Source of the DNA: Branchiostoma belcheri
Lineage: Eukaryota; Chordata; Leptocardii; Amphioxiformes; Branchiostomatidae
Length of the DNA stretch: 64,000 nt
Direction: 5' to 3'
Assembly: GCF_001625305.1 (NCBI RefSeq)
Contig: NW_017802379.1
Coordinates: 1,139,754-1,203,753, forward strand
A program made the position numbers and the translations under genes. Shown piece after piece: positions 1 through 13,007 of this stretch (positions are counted from its first letter, which is position 1; each line of letters opens with the position of its first letter). The notes under the pieces were generated by a model. It saw nothing but the letters and a program-made list of their open reading frames with translations, was not told the DNA's origin and searched no databases.

Positions 1-95
1 TGCCCTAGACACAGTGGATTATCGACGCACTGTTTCAAAAAAGACTTCGAAACTACATTAACCTTTATCGTTTTAACTACCTTTTCCACCACCAG

Positions 96-3000
96 GTGTG
101 TTCAGATGGCCGCTGACGCTGGCGGGTTTCCCGGCGCTGGCGGACTGTCCATACGGCTCCATCCTGCCGTCAGCCCGCCTCATCCGGGATCTCATCCTCG
201 ACATCTCGCTCGGGGTCTTCCAGAACCAGGAAATTCCCGTGGAGAACTACAACGGCACCAGCCTGACCGACAACTTCCTCCATGCGCTATGGACCAGCAG
301 CATGGACAACTTCGTGGAGAGCGACGTCTACAAGGTGATAATTATGTTTACCTTTATTTATTTATTTATTTATTTCTTCTTTATACAGGGTAGACGCACT
401 CAGTACAATATACTGCTTTACAGGCGTGCCCTGTACAGGTAGACATAAACACCAACAACAGTAAAAAAAACCAAAAGTAACATATATATATATATATATA
501 CACAACCGAGCATCAAGATCGATGGATCAGGCTGGGTCGATAATTTCTTAATTTGCATAATTTCTTCTTCCTTTTCTTCTCCAAACCAATAAGGCCAGTC
601 AATGACCTGAACCTTTCGCTTTAACTTATTTATGTTTGGTTGGATTCTTTATGTTACCTTATGATTAATTGCACACTTGTATATAGTGATTATTTTCTTC
701 TTATTTATTATTGTATTTTATCCTCAGTTACATTGTTTGTATTTTACTATGTTGGGGTTTACCCCCCCCAGGTATCATTGAAAAACGCCGACAAGGCGAT
801 ATGTATCACCTGGATGAATAAATAAAATGAAAAAAAAAAATGAATGAAAAAACCAGACGTCTATCGCCATGGTAACGTCTACAAGGTGATAATAATGTTT
901 ACAGAAGGAAAACATATTGTTTATGCTATGATTCCTCTTCTCCAAACCAATAAGGTCAGTGATCTGAAACAGGCGTCTATCGCCATGGTAACTAGTGTTG
1001 GGTTACATCATGTTGCAATTTTATAGTCGGAGGGATTTAGACTCCTGTCACGATATATATGAATGTATTTGAGTAATGATCAACAGTTAACAGAGTAGAC
1101 CATATGCGAAGGTAAACATCATGCTTTTGCTTTGCAAATGTTACTTTTCTACTAGGAGGGGAAGGAGTTCTTCGAGAGCATCCTGAACAAGACAGGCGAA
1201 GAGGCATCCAAGCATCCCAGGCGGCGGTGGTCTGAGGGGGCAGCCGAACCCATCGTCATCCACCGCCCGGAGTCTCGGCCCCGACATCTGCACCATTTCG
1301 GCACGTCTGACCACGAAGATAGTGTGGGAGTAGAGAGCTCCAATAACAACGACACAACCAACCAAACTCAAGAACCTCCAGCCAGAAACAAGGTTGGTAT
1401 GCTCAGTGGGAGACATGAATTTTATGGCCCTGTCACATATTCAAAACCTTGCCCCAACCACCAATCATCCAAGGTTGGCTGACTTTCGGGAGCAGTCTGG
1501 TTAGATTTGGCCACGTCTACCTTTCTATATGCATCGTGTTTGAGTTAAATTTAAACCGACTGGACCCCCTAACATGCCTCAAACACCCCTGACCTACTCC
1601 CGAACATCAAAATGTTCTAAAAACATTTTGAACCACTGAACAGTAGCCGACCTCACTGAACACCAGTCAATCACAGCCATCCTCGCCCCCAATCTACTCC
1701 TAGCCATGATTGGCGGGAAGCTCGGCAGTGTTCGTGAGGCCATGTTAGGCTATATGCAGCGATGACTTAACATGTCACGTGTTACCGCAGGTGACGTGGG
1801 AGAACTTCGCGAACGTCCTGCTGCACATGGAGCTACTCTTGCGCAGGGCCAGTCGGAAGTGCGTGCAGAACGAGGACGGCACCGTCAGCTGGACCGAGCC
1901 CTTGACCTGGATGTGCCGCTCCAAGGACAGCGAGCCGTTCGAGGACCTCTACAACGTGAGCTCTCGTCGTTTATTACAAAGGCATCTAATGCAGTTTAAC
2001 GGTGTCAAAATCAGGATGAGGAAATCTGTCTGGTGTTGAAATTGCATGACATTTCTTAGCACACTTTTGGCATCATTTCATAATTGGACTGAAATAGCCC
2101 AAGCTATGTGAGGCATCTCTTTATTTTGGGTCATCAGCTAGAACCAACCTGACGCCCTTTCCACGTTCATGAGAGAAAGTGAAGTATTTACACAATATTA
2201 CAGTTTATTAGAGTTTTCCGTAACTCAACGCATTGCGTTATAACACTTTCAGCACCAAGGACAACACCTAGAGTACAACAAGTAGGCAAAACTACGAAAG
2301 ACATAAAATTACATAAAAGTCCGTAAATGTGTGCTTGAATTGAATGCTATTCTTGCTATCACTATTCGTTGGACCAATAAGGGACAAAAGACTGCTTTTC
2401 ATGTCTTTTCGAACTTTGCTTTTTATCTTCGAATTCAACGTCGGCTCATATTTCAACAGATTCTGTCAGACAGCGCCAGGGTGGAAGCGTTTATATCAAG
2501 CATAGAACACGTGACCGGTGACCTTGGTAACATCAGGACTCCGGATGTGGAACTAACTCTAAACATGTTTGAGACTGCGCACAAAGTAGACCAGATCTAC
2601 TCCCCAGAGGTAACACTGTCACTGATTTCCTCCATCCATTTTTTCCCTACCCATCTCTCATCCCACGAATCCCTGTCAAGCAACATTGCAAAGCTTGCAA
2701 TGTTTCTAGGTTGTGCAATGTTTTAGAATGCACTATACCATGCAGACCTTATCAAATTCTTCAGCCACACTATTGATGTACTTTTCTTGTTTGAAGATTG
2801 CCTCTACTCTCATCGAGACGATCAGCAGTCTGGTGGGTTCGTCACCCGGAACGCTGAGTATGGAGGAAGCGCATCGGTTAGTTACTTCCGGCAAAAGTAC
2901 GATAGCACATACTACAGTGACCTTAATGGGTTGGGCATACCTCGACATTGTTCTCATAAAGATATTGATATCTTAAAGTCAGATTCATACAGATTTCTCT

Positions 3001-6000
3001 TATCTTGGCCGGACAATTCTTTAGTATTGGTTGAAGCATGTTTAGCATGTGAAGCACATAGCTTCCAAAACACGATGGAGATGGGACTAGAATTTTTGAC
3101 TAACAGGAGTCTTTCCTTATCTGCGAGTTTTAAAAAGCAGCTAAGACTGTTCTTGACGTTTGCGCCTCCATCCTGTCCCCCAGGCTGATCCTGTTAATCA
3201 ACACAATCGTGGATGACGCCATGACCGGCAACATGACGTCATACTCAGTCGTGACGGACAACGTCGTCGTCAACATAGAGAAGGTGAGACAGTGGTTAAA
3301 AATGATGAGGAAGAATGCAACACCTTTTCGACGAGACTTTAAGACCCGTAATTTTATCAGGTTGACATGTGACGGAATAAGACGGTTCTTTGAACAACGG
3401 TCAAAAAACGTCAATGAGAAACTCATTGGTTGCTTGCTTGCTGAATAAAGAAACTGCTTCTCTAGAGATTTAGAGATGTTCAGACAAGGCTAGTAACAAC
3501 ATGCGATGGTTTCCCTCAGGTTGAGCCGCAGGCGTTCCCCGGTATGACCTTCGTGTCTCTGCACAGTCCCTCCAACCTCACCAACTGTACGGACCATGGA
3601 GGAGCAGGTATATATTTTATTACAGATCACTTTATATCACAACAGGCAGATTAGAGAAAAGTAACAAGAATTCTTTTCACAATCAGTCATGAAGAGATAT
3701 CTACAATAAATCAAAATAAAGTAGTCGATTCGCAGCCTATTCCAGGCTCCAGGGCTATTCTACATGCTGGAAACTGTAGCAATCGACCAAATAGACAGAT
3801 TGTTTCATTTGCAGGTAACCTCAGCCTGAGGAACCACACGTTCCAGACCATCCCGGGTGATCTACAGCAGACAGTGGAGCGGATCGACATCTCCGTCCTG
3901 AGCGAGCTTATCTACATCCCGCACGCTGTCTTTGATCAGGCTGATGCCAGGTGATGGCCTTTGCACACATTTTCATTCTATTTATAGGGAGAGTTAACCG
4001 GATGAAAAACGGATGAACGCAGCCTCTAGCAGGCTTCAGAAGCGACTGGAAAGAGTATAAATTGGCCAAATAGACAGGTAACATGCCAGGAGAGTTGATC
4101 CACAAAAGAAGGACAGTTTGCCGCTCCCGACCGCCTAGTGGAGGCTAGGATGAACGATCAGAAATTCCTTCTAGGAGGCTGAAGGATACACTGACTCAGA
4201 GATGATATTATATTACAACACAAAGTATTTTATATTCACTTGTTCATTGCACGGGCATCTTTGTGGATTCTAGCGTAAGATTCTGTAAATGATTATTTTT
4301 TTCTCTAGAGCTGCATTGGATGCGAACTGCTCCTGGCACCACTCTGGTGACACGCACGCCATTCAGTTCGTACTGTACGAGAACGACCGGCTTTTCCCTT
4401 CTGACATCAACGGGCAAAACGACATACACAACGGCACGAGTTCTAACGAGGACCACGGAGGCCCGAGTCTAGTGTCGCTACAGGAGGACCACCAGCTGAA
4501 GATCGGCAGCAGGGTTCTCGCCAGTAAGATCCAGGGACGCTGTGTGAAGAACCTGACGGAACCTGTGGTCATCATCCTGAAACATAAGATGGTGAGAGTG
4601 GGCGTTTCAGACTCGTCGTATGTTAGTATTAGGAAATGTTTTGTTCGTATTTATACATACAGACAGGACGAAAAAATGACTATGGTGTGCATGATTGTTA
4701 AGAATTTTGATATTACTGTTTTATGTTCTTTTATTCTGCAGAAGGGGAGAACACCTACGTGCGTGTTCTGGGACTTCGATGCTGCGGGTAAGAGATTTGC
4801 CCTTCTGATTTTGGTAATGCTAGCAGAGGGGGAAAAGGTACTCTAGTTGGTCAATAGTTCGGGGGTCAACTGGTTACAACAATGGCATTATTATCATTGT
4901 GAGGTCATGGAAATGAAGTGTCGGATTTTTGTCCTTTTTCCAAAGGCGGGGCAGGGGCATGGTCAACTGAAGGATGCTGGGTACACCAAACCGTCGATGA
5001 CGTCACGGAGTGCCATTGTAACCACCTGACTAACTTTGCCCTGATAATGGTACGTTCTTGTCTGAGCGGTTTCCTGAAAGCCTTTTACTTCTCGGATCTA
5101 CACCGAGATGTTAAAAAAACTCATATTTTCCTAGACCTATCGCAGAAGAGGATTCGCTGTCATACCACGAAGTACAGTAGGGGCATCATCTCTAGATAGC
5201 TCTGAACAACGCTTGCAGTTAAGGTTGGGTGTAACAGATCGTTTGGCCGCGGTGTAATATAGCCGCGTGTCTGCGAAGCTGGTGTGTTACGCCGAAGGGC
5301 GGTTATACCGACTATGCAGACACAGACATCTTTAACCTTGATGAAGATGATGTTTTTCCCTGTCCCCGTTCAGGACATCTCTGACCAGTTCGGTGCCGGC
5401 CCGTTACCGGTGGAACACCGCACGGCGCTGAGCTGGATCTCCTGGCTGGGCTGCGGGCTGTCCATGGTCGGACTCATCGGCACATTAGTGTCTCTGCTGT
5501 TCGTCAGGTCAGTAGAATGTAGAAACAAGCACGCACGTCAGTTATCACTAGAATATGATACTGTAATACCTTGGGTTATCTGAAATCTATTGAGGTAAAT
5601 AACAATTAATGAACATATAGTGCATATATTCATTGATAGGTACTAGCATGGAGGTAGAAGATCTTTTTTCTACCTCCATGGTACTAGTACATGCATGGTG
5701 GCAAATTGTTAGTCACATTTTGAAGGCATATTTTTTTCTCTTCAAATGTCAGAGACGTTTGTTTGAATTACCTCTTATTAAGTAGCTGAAGACATCCTGT
5801 TGCTTAGTCATTGCACAACAATCACTGTACAAGGTAGGGCCTAAAAAAGGCCACAGGACTACCTTTACCTACTTTACTCCCTCTAGGCGCCTGCGGCAGC
5901 TGAAGACAACCCCGTGTCACCTGAACCTGAGCACGGCCATGTTGCTGGCCATGGTGAGTCTGCAGGTCGGCGTGAAGCAGACGGACAGCCGGGTGGCGTG

Positions 6001-8090
6001 TGGAGTACAGGCCGCGCTTATACAGTACTTCTTACTGGTGAGATCGGTCGTCAGGATTTACTTCTAGGGTTTCTTGTCTAGTAAGGGTCTGCCCAGAAAC
6101 ATCTTGTGATCGTCGTGCAATCGCAAACAGAGAATTAACAGTCGTGTATGTGTCCTGCAAAAAGTAAAGTTGGTTCTTTTATGGAAAAATCTAGCCTTGT
6201 CGATGGTTGGTTCTGTCACAGCCTGCCTCATGCCTGAAAACTCTAAGGGGATGAATTCCTCTTAAATCCCTGCCATTCGCTTCCCCTTATTTTTGCAGGT
6301 ATCTCTGGCGTGGATGGCAGTCGAGGCACTGCTCATGTACCAGAACCTGGTCAAGGTGGTCCTGACGCAACCGCGATTCTTCTTCTGCAGGTCCTGCGTT
6401 ACGGCATGGGGTAAGACATCCTCAAATCTGCTGACTACAATTTTAATGTCAGAGGATAATTACAGTATGTAAATTTTGTAACAGCACAAGGGGTAAGTTA
6501 TGATGCACACAGAGATATGATGTTGTATGTCTAGTTGTGTGTTGGTGTCAAGAAGTAACCGGATTCCTGATGTTCCTCCCTCTGCAGTTGTCCCGGCTAT
6601 CGTGGTCACCGCGTCTGTATCACTTCGCTGGGACTCTTACGGCGCAGACGACAGGTGAGGACAATGGGACACGTGTACGCTATTTAACCTCGTGTAAGGC
6701 AATATACAGAGGAGATAGACAATCGTTTAGCGTCACGACCGTAGGTTTGTAACCGAAGACAGGTGGATAGTACTGTGAGGATCAAGCCGAATAGATTTGG
6801 CTCGATCAGGACAATCTATCCTAGTGGGAAAAGGGCATAAACTTGCAACGCCATTGACTATAGTATAATGCAACAACATCATAGAAGGTATGAGTATGAA
6901 TGATATGATGACAATTGTTTGATTTCGGCTTAATATGCACGTGTTGCTGATTGTTTTCTTGAATGTCTCCCCTGGTTTAGATGTTGGATCTCTGACGCTG
7001 CGGTGTTCTTCGCCACGTTCTTCGTGCCCACCATGCTCATCGTGGTGTTCAACAGCGCCATCTTCGTGCTGGTGATCCGGTCGCTGGTGGTGAGGAAGGT
7101 TCCCGGGGACGGCTTCACCACCCGCCGCAAGGACCGCGTCAGGGAGGCGAGAAGCGCCGTGGGGCTCATGGTCCTGCTCGGTAAGGAACATTCTATGTCA
7201 TATAGAAAGGCAGCGCTAGCCGTTAATACGGATGTTCCGGACCGTGTGATAGCTACATATAGCCGTATCACATAGGGTTCTATTAGCTGGTTCTATTTAG
7301 TTTTAAGATATCACACGGGCTTCGAAATGTTCCAAAGAATAATTCGAACGTGTTCCGAGTGATCCGCTTTCGAAAATTCGAATACTGGATTCGGACGTTG
7401 GAATTGATATTGTTGCATTCTTTTTGTTTAGGGACACCAAATTTTCGCATTGTCAGGCAATTTTTCAAAAGATCATATGATGATTTGTCCATCTCAGGTC
7501 TTACCTACCTCTTCGGAAGCTTCACTGTGGGCGACGCCCGCCTGGTGTTCCAGTACATCTTCGCCATCACCAACTCCGTCCAGGGCTTCCTCATCTTCCT
7601 CTTCTTCGCCGTCATCCCTCTCTACAGGCAGAGGAAGACGAAGAAGAAGCGGTCCGACCTTCACTGCAAGATGCCGGCCAAGATTCAGTCCAGGGTGTCC
7701 GTGGTCTCTCTGGACGTCTCCTCGCGTCTTCGCAGATCATCCTCACAATCGACGGTGGAAAGTTTTACTGGGGACTGCGAAGCGGTGAGGAGGAATGTTG
7801 GCGCGCTTCCATCTGTCGCGGAAGAGCAACCGGAAATTACCGATGATGACCGACCGGGTACGGACATTCCCGATGAGGCCCGAACAACGAATGAACGAGA
7901 AGGTCAAAGATTTCCTGCAAACGCCGTGACTCTGAAACATGACGACCAAAACAGTCCCGATTTTCCCACCCCATCGCACGGGTACTGTCCCCGTGGCCGT
8001 GTGTTCGGTCACGGTTTCCTCAGAAGGGCCCACGTGTCTACCTCTGAAAGCCAAGTGGACTTGACTCTATGGGACGACGAGCAGTACTGA
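96..8090 (+). CDS. Adhesion G protein-coupled receptor, 3' part (5' end outside window)
   Basis: Seventeen exons join in phase: 96-334, 1156-1392, 1791-1955, 2460-2609, 2797-2876, 3184-3283, 3520-3607, 3815-3950, 4309-4591, 4742-4787, 4946-5049, 5374-5507, 5887-6037, 6299-6410, 6588-6654, 6981-7180, 7498-8090 (TGA). All have GT..AG borders. Exons 1-8 encode a glycosylated ectodomain with several N-x-S/T sites. Exons 9-11 encode the end of a GAIN domain and the GPS, with the core ECHCNHLTNFALIM; family knowledge places autocleavage at HL/T. The following residues would be the tethered agonist. TM1 lies in exon 12, TM2-3 in exons 13-14, TM4 in exon 15, TM5 to the start of TM6 in exon 16, TM7 plus a ~170-residue serine-rich cytoplasmic tail in exon 17. 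It should act at the plasma membrane by coupling to G proteins. The start, signal peptide and any N-terminal adhesion domains are missing. I cannot assign a vertebrate subfamily (ADGRG/ADGRD-like is possible). Confidence 0.95.
340..840. repeat. Retroelement debris in adhesion GPCR intron 1
   Basis: Contains a (TTTA)n tract at about 355-372, a (TA)n run at about 483-500, and a stem-type tail near 765-830 (AGGTATCA ... TATCACCT followed by AATAAATAAA), as seen at LINE/SINE 3' ends. No coding capacity is visible. Confidence 0.45.
3732..3800. repeat. Partial copy of the hAT-like foldback family
   Basis: In intron 7 of the adhesion GPCR. It keeps the AGCCTATTCCAGGCTC end and the internal GACCAAATAGACAGATTG block shared with the copies at 4020 and 52598. 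No clear second end. Confidence 0.5.
4020..4148. repeat. hAT-like MITE with 8-bp target duplication
   Basis: A 129-bp non-coding element in intron 8 of the adhesion GPCR. It starts CAGCCTCTAGCAGGCTTC and ends GTGGAGGCTAG, and is flanked on both sides by the identical 8-mer GATGAACG (4012-4019 and 4149-4156). An 8-bp duplication is typical of the hAT superfamily. Its interior matches the elements at 17541 and 52598. Confidence 0.8.
5280..5322 (-). repeat. Dispersed CCGGTATAACCGCC-type repeat
   Basis: Read on the minus strand it is close to AGTCGGTATAACCGCCCTTC followed by GGCGTAACACACCAG. Related copies lie at 13366-13410 and 25290-25333 and a weaker one at 16190-16226. It lies in intron 11 of the adhesion GPCR. 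Confidence 0.6.
5639..5690. repeat. Small palindrome CATGGAGGTAGAA / TTCTACCTCCATG
   Basis: Arms of 13 perfect base pairs extended by TACTAG on both sides enclose an 8-base loop. A single arm (ATGGAGGTAGAAG) recurs near 10125. Probably the ends of a tiny MITE. Confidence 0.6.
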
Positions 8091-8894
8091 AACCACCTTC
8101 ATCACAGTCACCACTGTTAAATTTTTCTCTCTTGACCTTCAAGCCGTCCAGTTCTGGTTATTCGTCGTTAAAAAAAGGGTTTATCAGAAATCAAGCCCTT
8201 AACCCTCAAGTTAGACTGCCTAATGATACACCATGTACCTCATATTGTGAACCTAAAAACCTCACATTTGTAGGACAATATAAGCCATTGTTGATTTGTG
8301 TTCAATCCGTAAAACGGATGAAGACCTTTAAATATATAGTCTATGTGAAGCAGACACTAAGCATGCTTACGTCATCTATTACGTCACATGGCGTTTCATT
8401 TGTCGGACAACCAGTATGTCCGTTTTGTTTCAAGTGCGATTTCGGAAAATGCTAATGAAGAACCATTGAACTGTTGTAATGTGGGATTATCTTGAGTACC
8501 TCAAAAATGAACTATTGACACGTCGAGCCCCCTGCAGGATACAGCTGCCGTGGTCATTGTACGCAGTCAAGTGGGTTTCAGTTTGTATTTCCCAGCTTAT
8601 AAAAATCTCCAACATAATGAAACTTCTGGCGACAACAGTATCAAGGGCTGGCTTTAATCTAAATGCTAAACATTTGCTTCATAGTTGACTACATTAACTG
8701 ATTATTAATTTGATTTTGAACTTAAGTTTCCTTATGTTACTTAATTATGTTACTTTTATAATGTCAATGATCACTCTGATTCGAACTCAGTTTATGTTAC
8801 TTAATTATGTTGATTATTTTAAATTATTCAATTTATGTTAATATTGAGTTGAATTCTGTACATTTCTGTTGTTATAATTTTGAATTTTATGTGG

Positions 8895-8965
8895 ACTCCA
8901 GGAAGAATAGTGGTCAGTTGAACACTAATGGAGATCTAATAAAAACAAACAAACAAACAAACAAA
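8895..8965 (+). repeat. Retroelement 3' tail, copy A
   Basis: GACTCCAGGAAGAATAGT, then a short stem (TAGTG ... CACTA), then GGAGATCTAATAAAAACAAAC repeats. The same layout occurs at 59150-59225, so both are 3' ends of one LINE or SINE family. Confidence 0.6.
8938..8943 (+). terminator. Candidate poly(A) signal of the adhesion GPCR
   Basis: AATAAA about 850 bp after the stop, just before an (ACAA)n tract. It lies inside what looks like a retroelement 3' tail (see repeat 8895-8965), so the true cleavage site could be elsewhere in the AT-rich 8.7-8.95 kb stretch. Confidence 0.4.
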
Positions 8966-8999
8966 CATCTATATGTGTGCAAGAAAAAAAAAACATGAT

Positions 9000-9890
9000 A
9001 AAATCCCCATCCCCCAAAAGGCCCAGTCGTAGAGTCTGCGTAAGATGCTAATAACCCTGTTGTGGGAGGGGGGATGGGTCAGTTGTTTTGATGCGTTTGA
9101 AGAGAACACGTAAAACAAATGGCAGGACATAATTTTGTCCAATGTGCATCCATTGCGAAATCTTTAAGTTCCAGGACAAGAATGCCTAGTACCGGTACCA
9201 CGACATGATTTACTGTAGAGCCGTGACCTCAGCAGTCAACTAAATATAGATTCTGGGTCAGGAACCGGTCAGGAACCGGTATGTACGGAGAAATTGGTGT
9301 TCAGACACGTGTACAAAATTAAATACAACATGGTACAAATCTGGATTATCTGAGTTATAGATGATATTGTTTAGTGTTGGTGCGAGATTTGCCATCTCCA
9401 TACATCCTTTCATTGCACTTTTAAGACGTTTGATGTTTGATGTTAACATACTTTGCACTCCTTAATGAATGAACAAGGAGGTATCAGGGGGATTTCCTGT
9501 ACCTCCTTGTTATATTCATAAACTCTTCGTAACAGGATGTATGAGACCAACGAGTAAATTTGGAGCTCCTTGATGAAACAATTCAAACGGCCTAGCTAGC
9601 TTAACAAAACGGGAGAACACAAAGGCCACACCGAATCATCTATCAGTCCATTGCCGCTAGATTTGCCTTTCATATGCGCTCGTTCGCTTTTTGTTCATTC
9701 TTCTTGTAAAGAACAGAAGATTGTGCGCACAACGACAACCGTACAAATTTCATGAATCTTTAAACAACCCCGCCACAATGACAAAAAGACGTCCTTGTTT
9801 GCGAAAAACTGACCCCATTTCGGACGACATGTCCTCAGTAAATCTTGGATAATAAGTCGGGGTAACTGTTACAAACCGCGTATTCCACCT
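9000..9890. other. Intergenic, no gene seen
   Basis: Between the adhesion GPCR and the next plus-strand gene. Apart from the small palindrome at 9474, I see no splice-supported reading frame or RNA gene. Confidence 0.5.
9474..9512. repeat. Small palindrome ACAAGGAGGTA / TACCTCCTTGT
   Basis: Eleven-base arms around a 16-base loop, related in style to the 5639 palindrome. Confidence 0.5.
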
Positions 9891-9900
9891 CGTCGTTCCC

Positions 9901-9968
9901 GTTACCTTGGAAACAGAGCACCGCTTCGTTGCCAGGGTGATGACGCGGCATTCGGTTGCCATGGTGAT
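9901..9968. promoter_or_regulatory. X-box-like (RFX) site cluster upstream of the 10.3 kb gene
   Basis: GTTACCTTGGAAAC (9901-9914) fits the X-box pattern of two half-sites separated by two bases. GTTGCCAGGGTGAT (9928-9941) and GTTGCCATGGTGAT (9955-9968) keep one good half-site each. RFX factors bind such sites in promoters of ciliary genes. The cluster is ~370-430 bp upstream of the ATG at 10334. Function is an inference. Confidence 0.35.
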
Positions 9969-10333
9969 GATTAGTGTACCCACACACAGGTCGTCACAAT
10001 ACACATCCTGCGTGTCGTCATCAGAGATGGACAAGACTAAAAATGTCATTTGGTAGGGACGAAAATTTTAACACTTATAAACCTTAGAACGCAGCTAGTG
10101 CATAGGGACTTATCATATGACATTATGGAGGTAGAAGCAGGGACTTAATAGGAATAAAAGTATTTTTAGCAATTCTCTTCTTTCTTTTCTGAGGAAAATG
10201 AAATGAAACCCCAAAAGAAGAATGAACCCTTCCTTGATGACGTCGCGTGGTCACCGGCAGGGCATGCGGTGTTCTTTAGTCCTGCGGTGTAAAAGTTTAA
10301 TGATGGATGTGTTTGAGCGCCTGTCGTCTGACA

Positions 10334-13007
10334 ATGGAGGGAAAACCGCGCTTGGTCTGTAGAAAAGTCGCCAAAGTGACGAAGGTCAAAAAGTCAACGG
10401 AGCCACCATATCCGCACGACAACTCCAGCTGTCAAGGACCTGCAAAGATACCGCAAACCCATGGATGTCCTAACGGACTGGCACAGCCAACAAAGGAAGT
10501 AGAGGACTATTACTACGTCCAGTCTGATTATGGTTTGTCAGCAAGGACAGTAAATAAGAGCCGAGCTAGTTCGAGAGCTTCGTCTATTTCGTCCTGGGTT
10601 TCCTGGCAGGACCATGCGACTCCGAGAAAGAGCAGGGCCATACAGAGGGTGCGTCAGCTTTCCGAGAAGATCACAGGACTCGAACTTCCACGCCGTCAAA
10701 CGCGTCTGCGTCTGCCCGACGTGGTCGCCAGGAGATCTGTGTCTTCCCGATCGGCCGTGAACGCGAGTGGAACGCCAGGTTTGGAGCGGCAGTACTCCAA
10801 AACAGCCCCGGCGCGGCTGGCGTCAATACGCGAAGGACAATATCTATCGGGTACGTTACATTTTCCTCCTATTCTCAGTAGCACAGAGGCGACCGCACAA
10901 AAACGATAGACAGTGTGACGTTTTTCTCTAATGATGAATAATTGAGCATGTCGACTTTTCATGGAGAGAACAATGGACGACAACCGGCCGTTTCAAGGGG
11001 ACAAATTCTGGGATTTGGCTTCAATAGAGACGAGGACAATTCATTATGATATGCACGGGGATACGGCATAGCAACAGCGGGGACAGCTTACGACAAACTG
11101 GTCCCTTGGGTATTGCAAAGCCGCAAAGACCTTGCAGGAAGGATTGAACATTTTGTTGTCACAGTGACAATGGGCAGGAAATGTTGTTGTCGACGTCAAG
11201 ACCAAGACGCATGACGCAGTCTGTAAGTACTTTGTGATTCTGATCTCCCATCGCTAATTTTTTCTCGTGGTTTGAGCTCCAGGATGTGCTATGTTCATAT
11301 CTTAGAGACCGCGTAAACAATTTTGTGGCAATGAATAGGTTACAACAAGCCCGTCTCTTCGAGCCCGGATATGAAACATCAAAATGGACTTTTCGCGCAT
11401 TTGAATGAAGAAATTTAAAGCCAGCGCTGTACAAAAAGAGCAGACTGCCTGTTCCCAAGATGAGCACAGTCAGCCGTTTTCCGCCATTACAAGTGTCTTC
11501 TGTGAAGGAGATGGACAAAATTAGGCCAAGGTCTCACGAAATACCAAGGCAGAGTCAGCAGGATGGACAATCCTCCGACAAACCCCGGCCGAAATCTCAA
11601 GAACTTCCGCTGATCAGAGGCGCTTCGAGAGCGGGGTGGCGCACAGCGAAGTCTAGAGTTGCGTCTAAAACGCGAACGGACCATGACTCGGCGCTGAGTT
11701 TGAAACCACCGCCTGGCCACACGGGGCGCACCCCGTCCCCGGGTCTCAGGCCTCGGGCGGGGTGGGAGAAACAAGATGGCGCCAGGACCCCGTCAGAGGA
11801 GATGGACGATCTCAACCGGTCCAGCAGAAACAGGTTCTATCGAACCGCTGCCATGGCAACGAGGTCCCAGACACTCCTGGATATCAGCCGCCATCTTGTC
11901 CCTCCAATCGCTGGTCAAAATCAACGACGGGAAAGCGACTTTCAGGAAACGAAAACGACTGAGATGAAAAGTGAAGCAGTCGACGAGAAATATGGTTGGC
12001 AGTCAACGGATAATGTTACACTTACGTCAAGTACTGTTAGGTTGACTCAAGAAGCCGTAAGTCTAACGGTAAGAGATCTTTATTCACCTCTTGTGAATGA
12101 TGATGTGTGTGAAGATAGCAACAATAGAGAAGAGACATGGGACTATAGTTCGATGCGTTTGAACAAAATTCAACAACCAGGAGGAGTCGAAGTAGTTAAC
12201 TCAACTCTCGGGGATAAGATCTCGCGTGGAGACGACAAAGGTCGAGAACAAATAGAGCACCGCAGCCTCATACATTTGAACCAAAAGCACGGCAAAGAAA
12301 CATTTGTTTCAACTCTCGTGGGTACACGTAGGAACTCGCGTAAAGATGGGGACGACCAAGAAGAGAGACAGGACAAAAGTCATAACACATCGGCGAGAGA
12401 ATCACCAGAAGACGTGTACTTGAGCGCCGGTCTCTCGTACGGTTACAAGTTGCGGAATGAAATCTCCAGATGGGGTAACCAGGACAGCTCCAGGTTTTCT
12501 CACTCCTTAAAGCTGCTGAATCGCATCGAATCGGGCATAGGGAGCATGCTGGGGGGAAAAACACTACAGAGTGCGGAATGTGAAGAGAAATTACAGAGAG
12601 AAACGGAGAATTCGTTGCCGAACTTACAGATCAGTGAAAATGCCTCGGAAGATCCTTTGGCTTCGGACAATACGCTGACACGTACACGCATGAATGAAGG
12701 AAAAGAAGATGAAAACTCTGAAGGAAAAGGACAAATATTCACATCACACGGACGCGATGAGACTGACAGTAATCTAGCGACCACAAACACGCCTACCCGG
12801 GAGTACACTAAACCAGCGAGAAACGCGAACTCTTGGTGCCAAACGTCGTACGGTGACTACTACGTCACAACACTTGAGGAGAAAAGACAACCAAATCCGA
12901 CACAAGGGCGTCAGAAAAACGGAAAGACTCTTGTTAGTGGAGAACTCCACACGTATGAGGACTATTTCATTTCCTTAGATAGTAGAAGTAAGTTCAAGAG
13001 GGTTTGA
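10334..13007 (+). CDS. Long disordered basic/Ser-rich protein, unrecognised
   Basis: Two long open exons on the plus strand. Exon 1 is 10334-10850 with a good donor (CGG/GTACGT). I start at 10334 (ACAATGG, a better context than the in-frame ATG at 10307). Exon 2 ends at TGA 13005-13007. The acceptor is uncertain; AG at 11423-11424 gives a phase match and ~699 residues in total. An alternative is two transcripts, with the second starting at ATG 11460. I see no known domain, signal peptide or membrane segment. The protein is rich in S, R, K, E and Q, with segments such as KPRPKSQELPLIRG. Aromatic-acidic motifs recur: EDYYYVQSDYG near residues 56-66, YGDYYVTTLEE and YEDYFISLDS near the C-terminus. 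X-box-like sites upstream hint at a ciliary role, which is only a guess. Confidence 0.7.
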
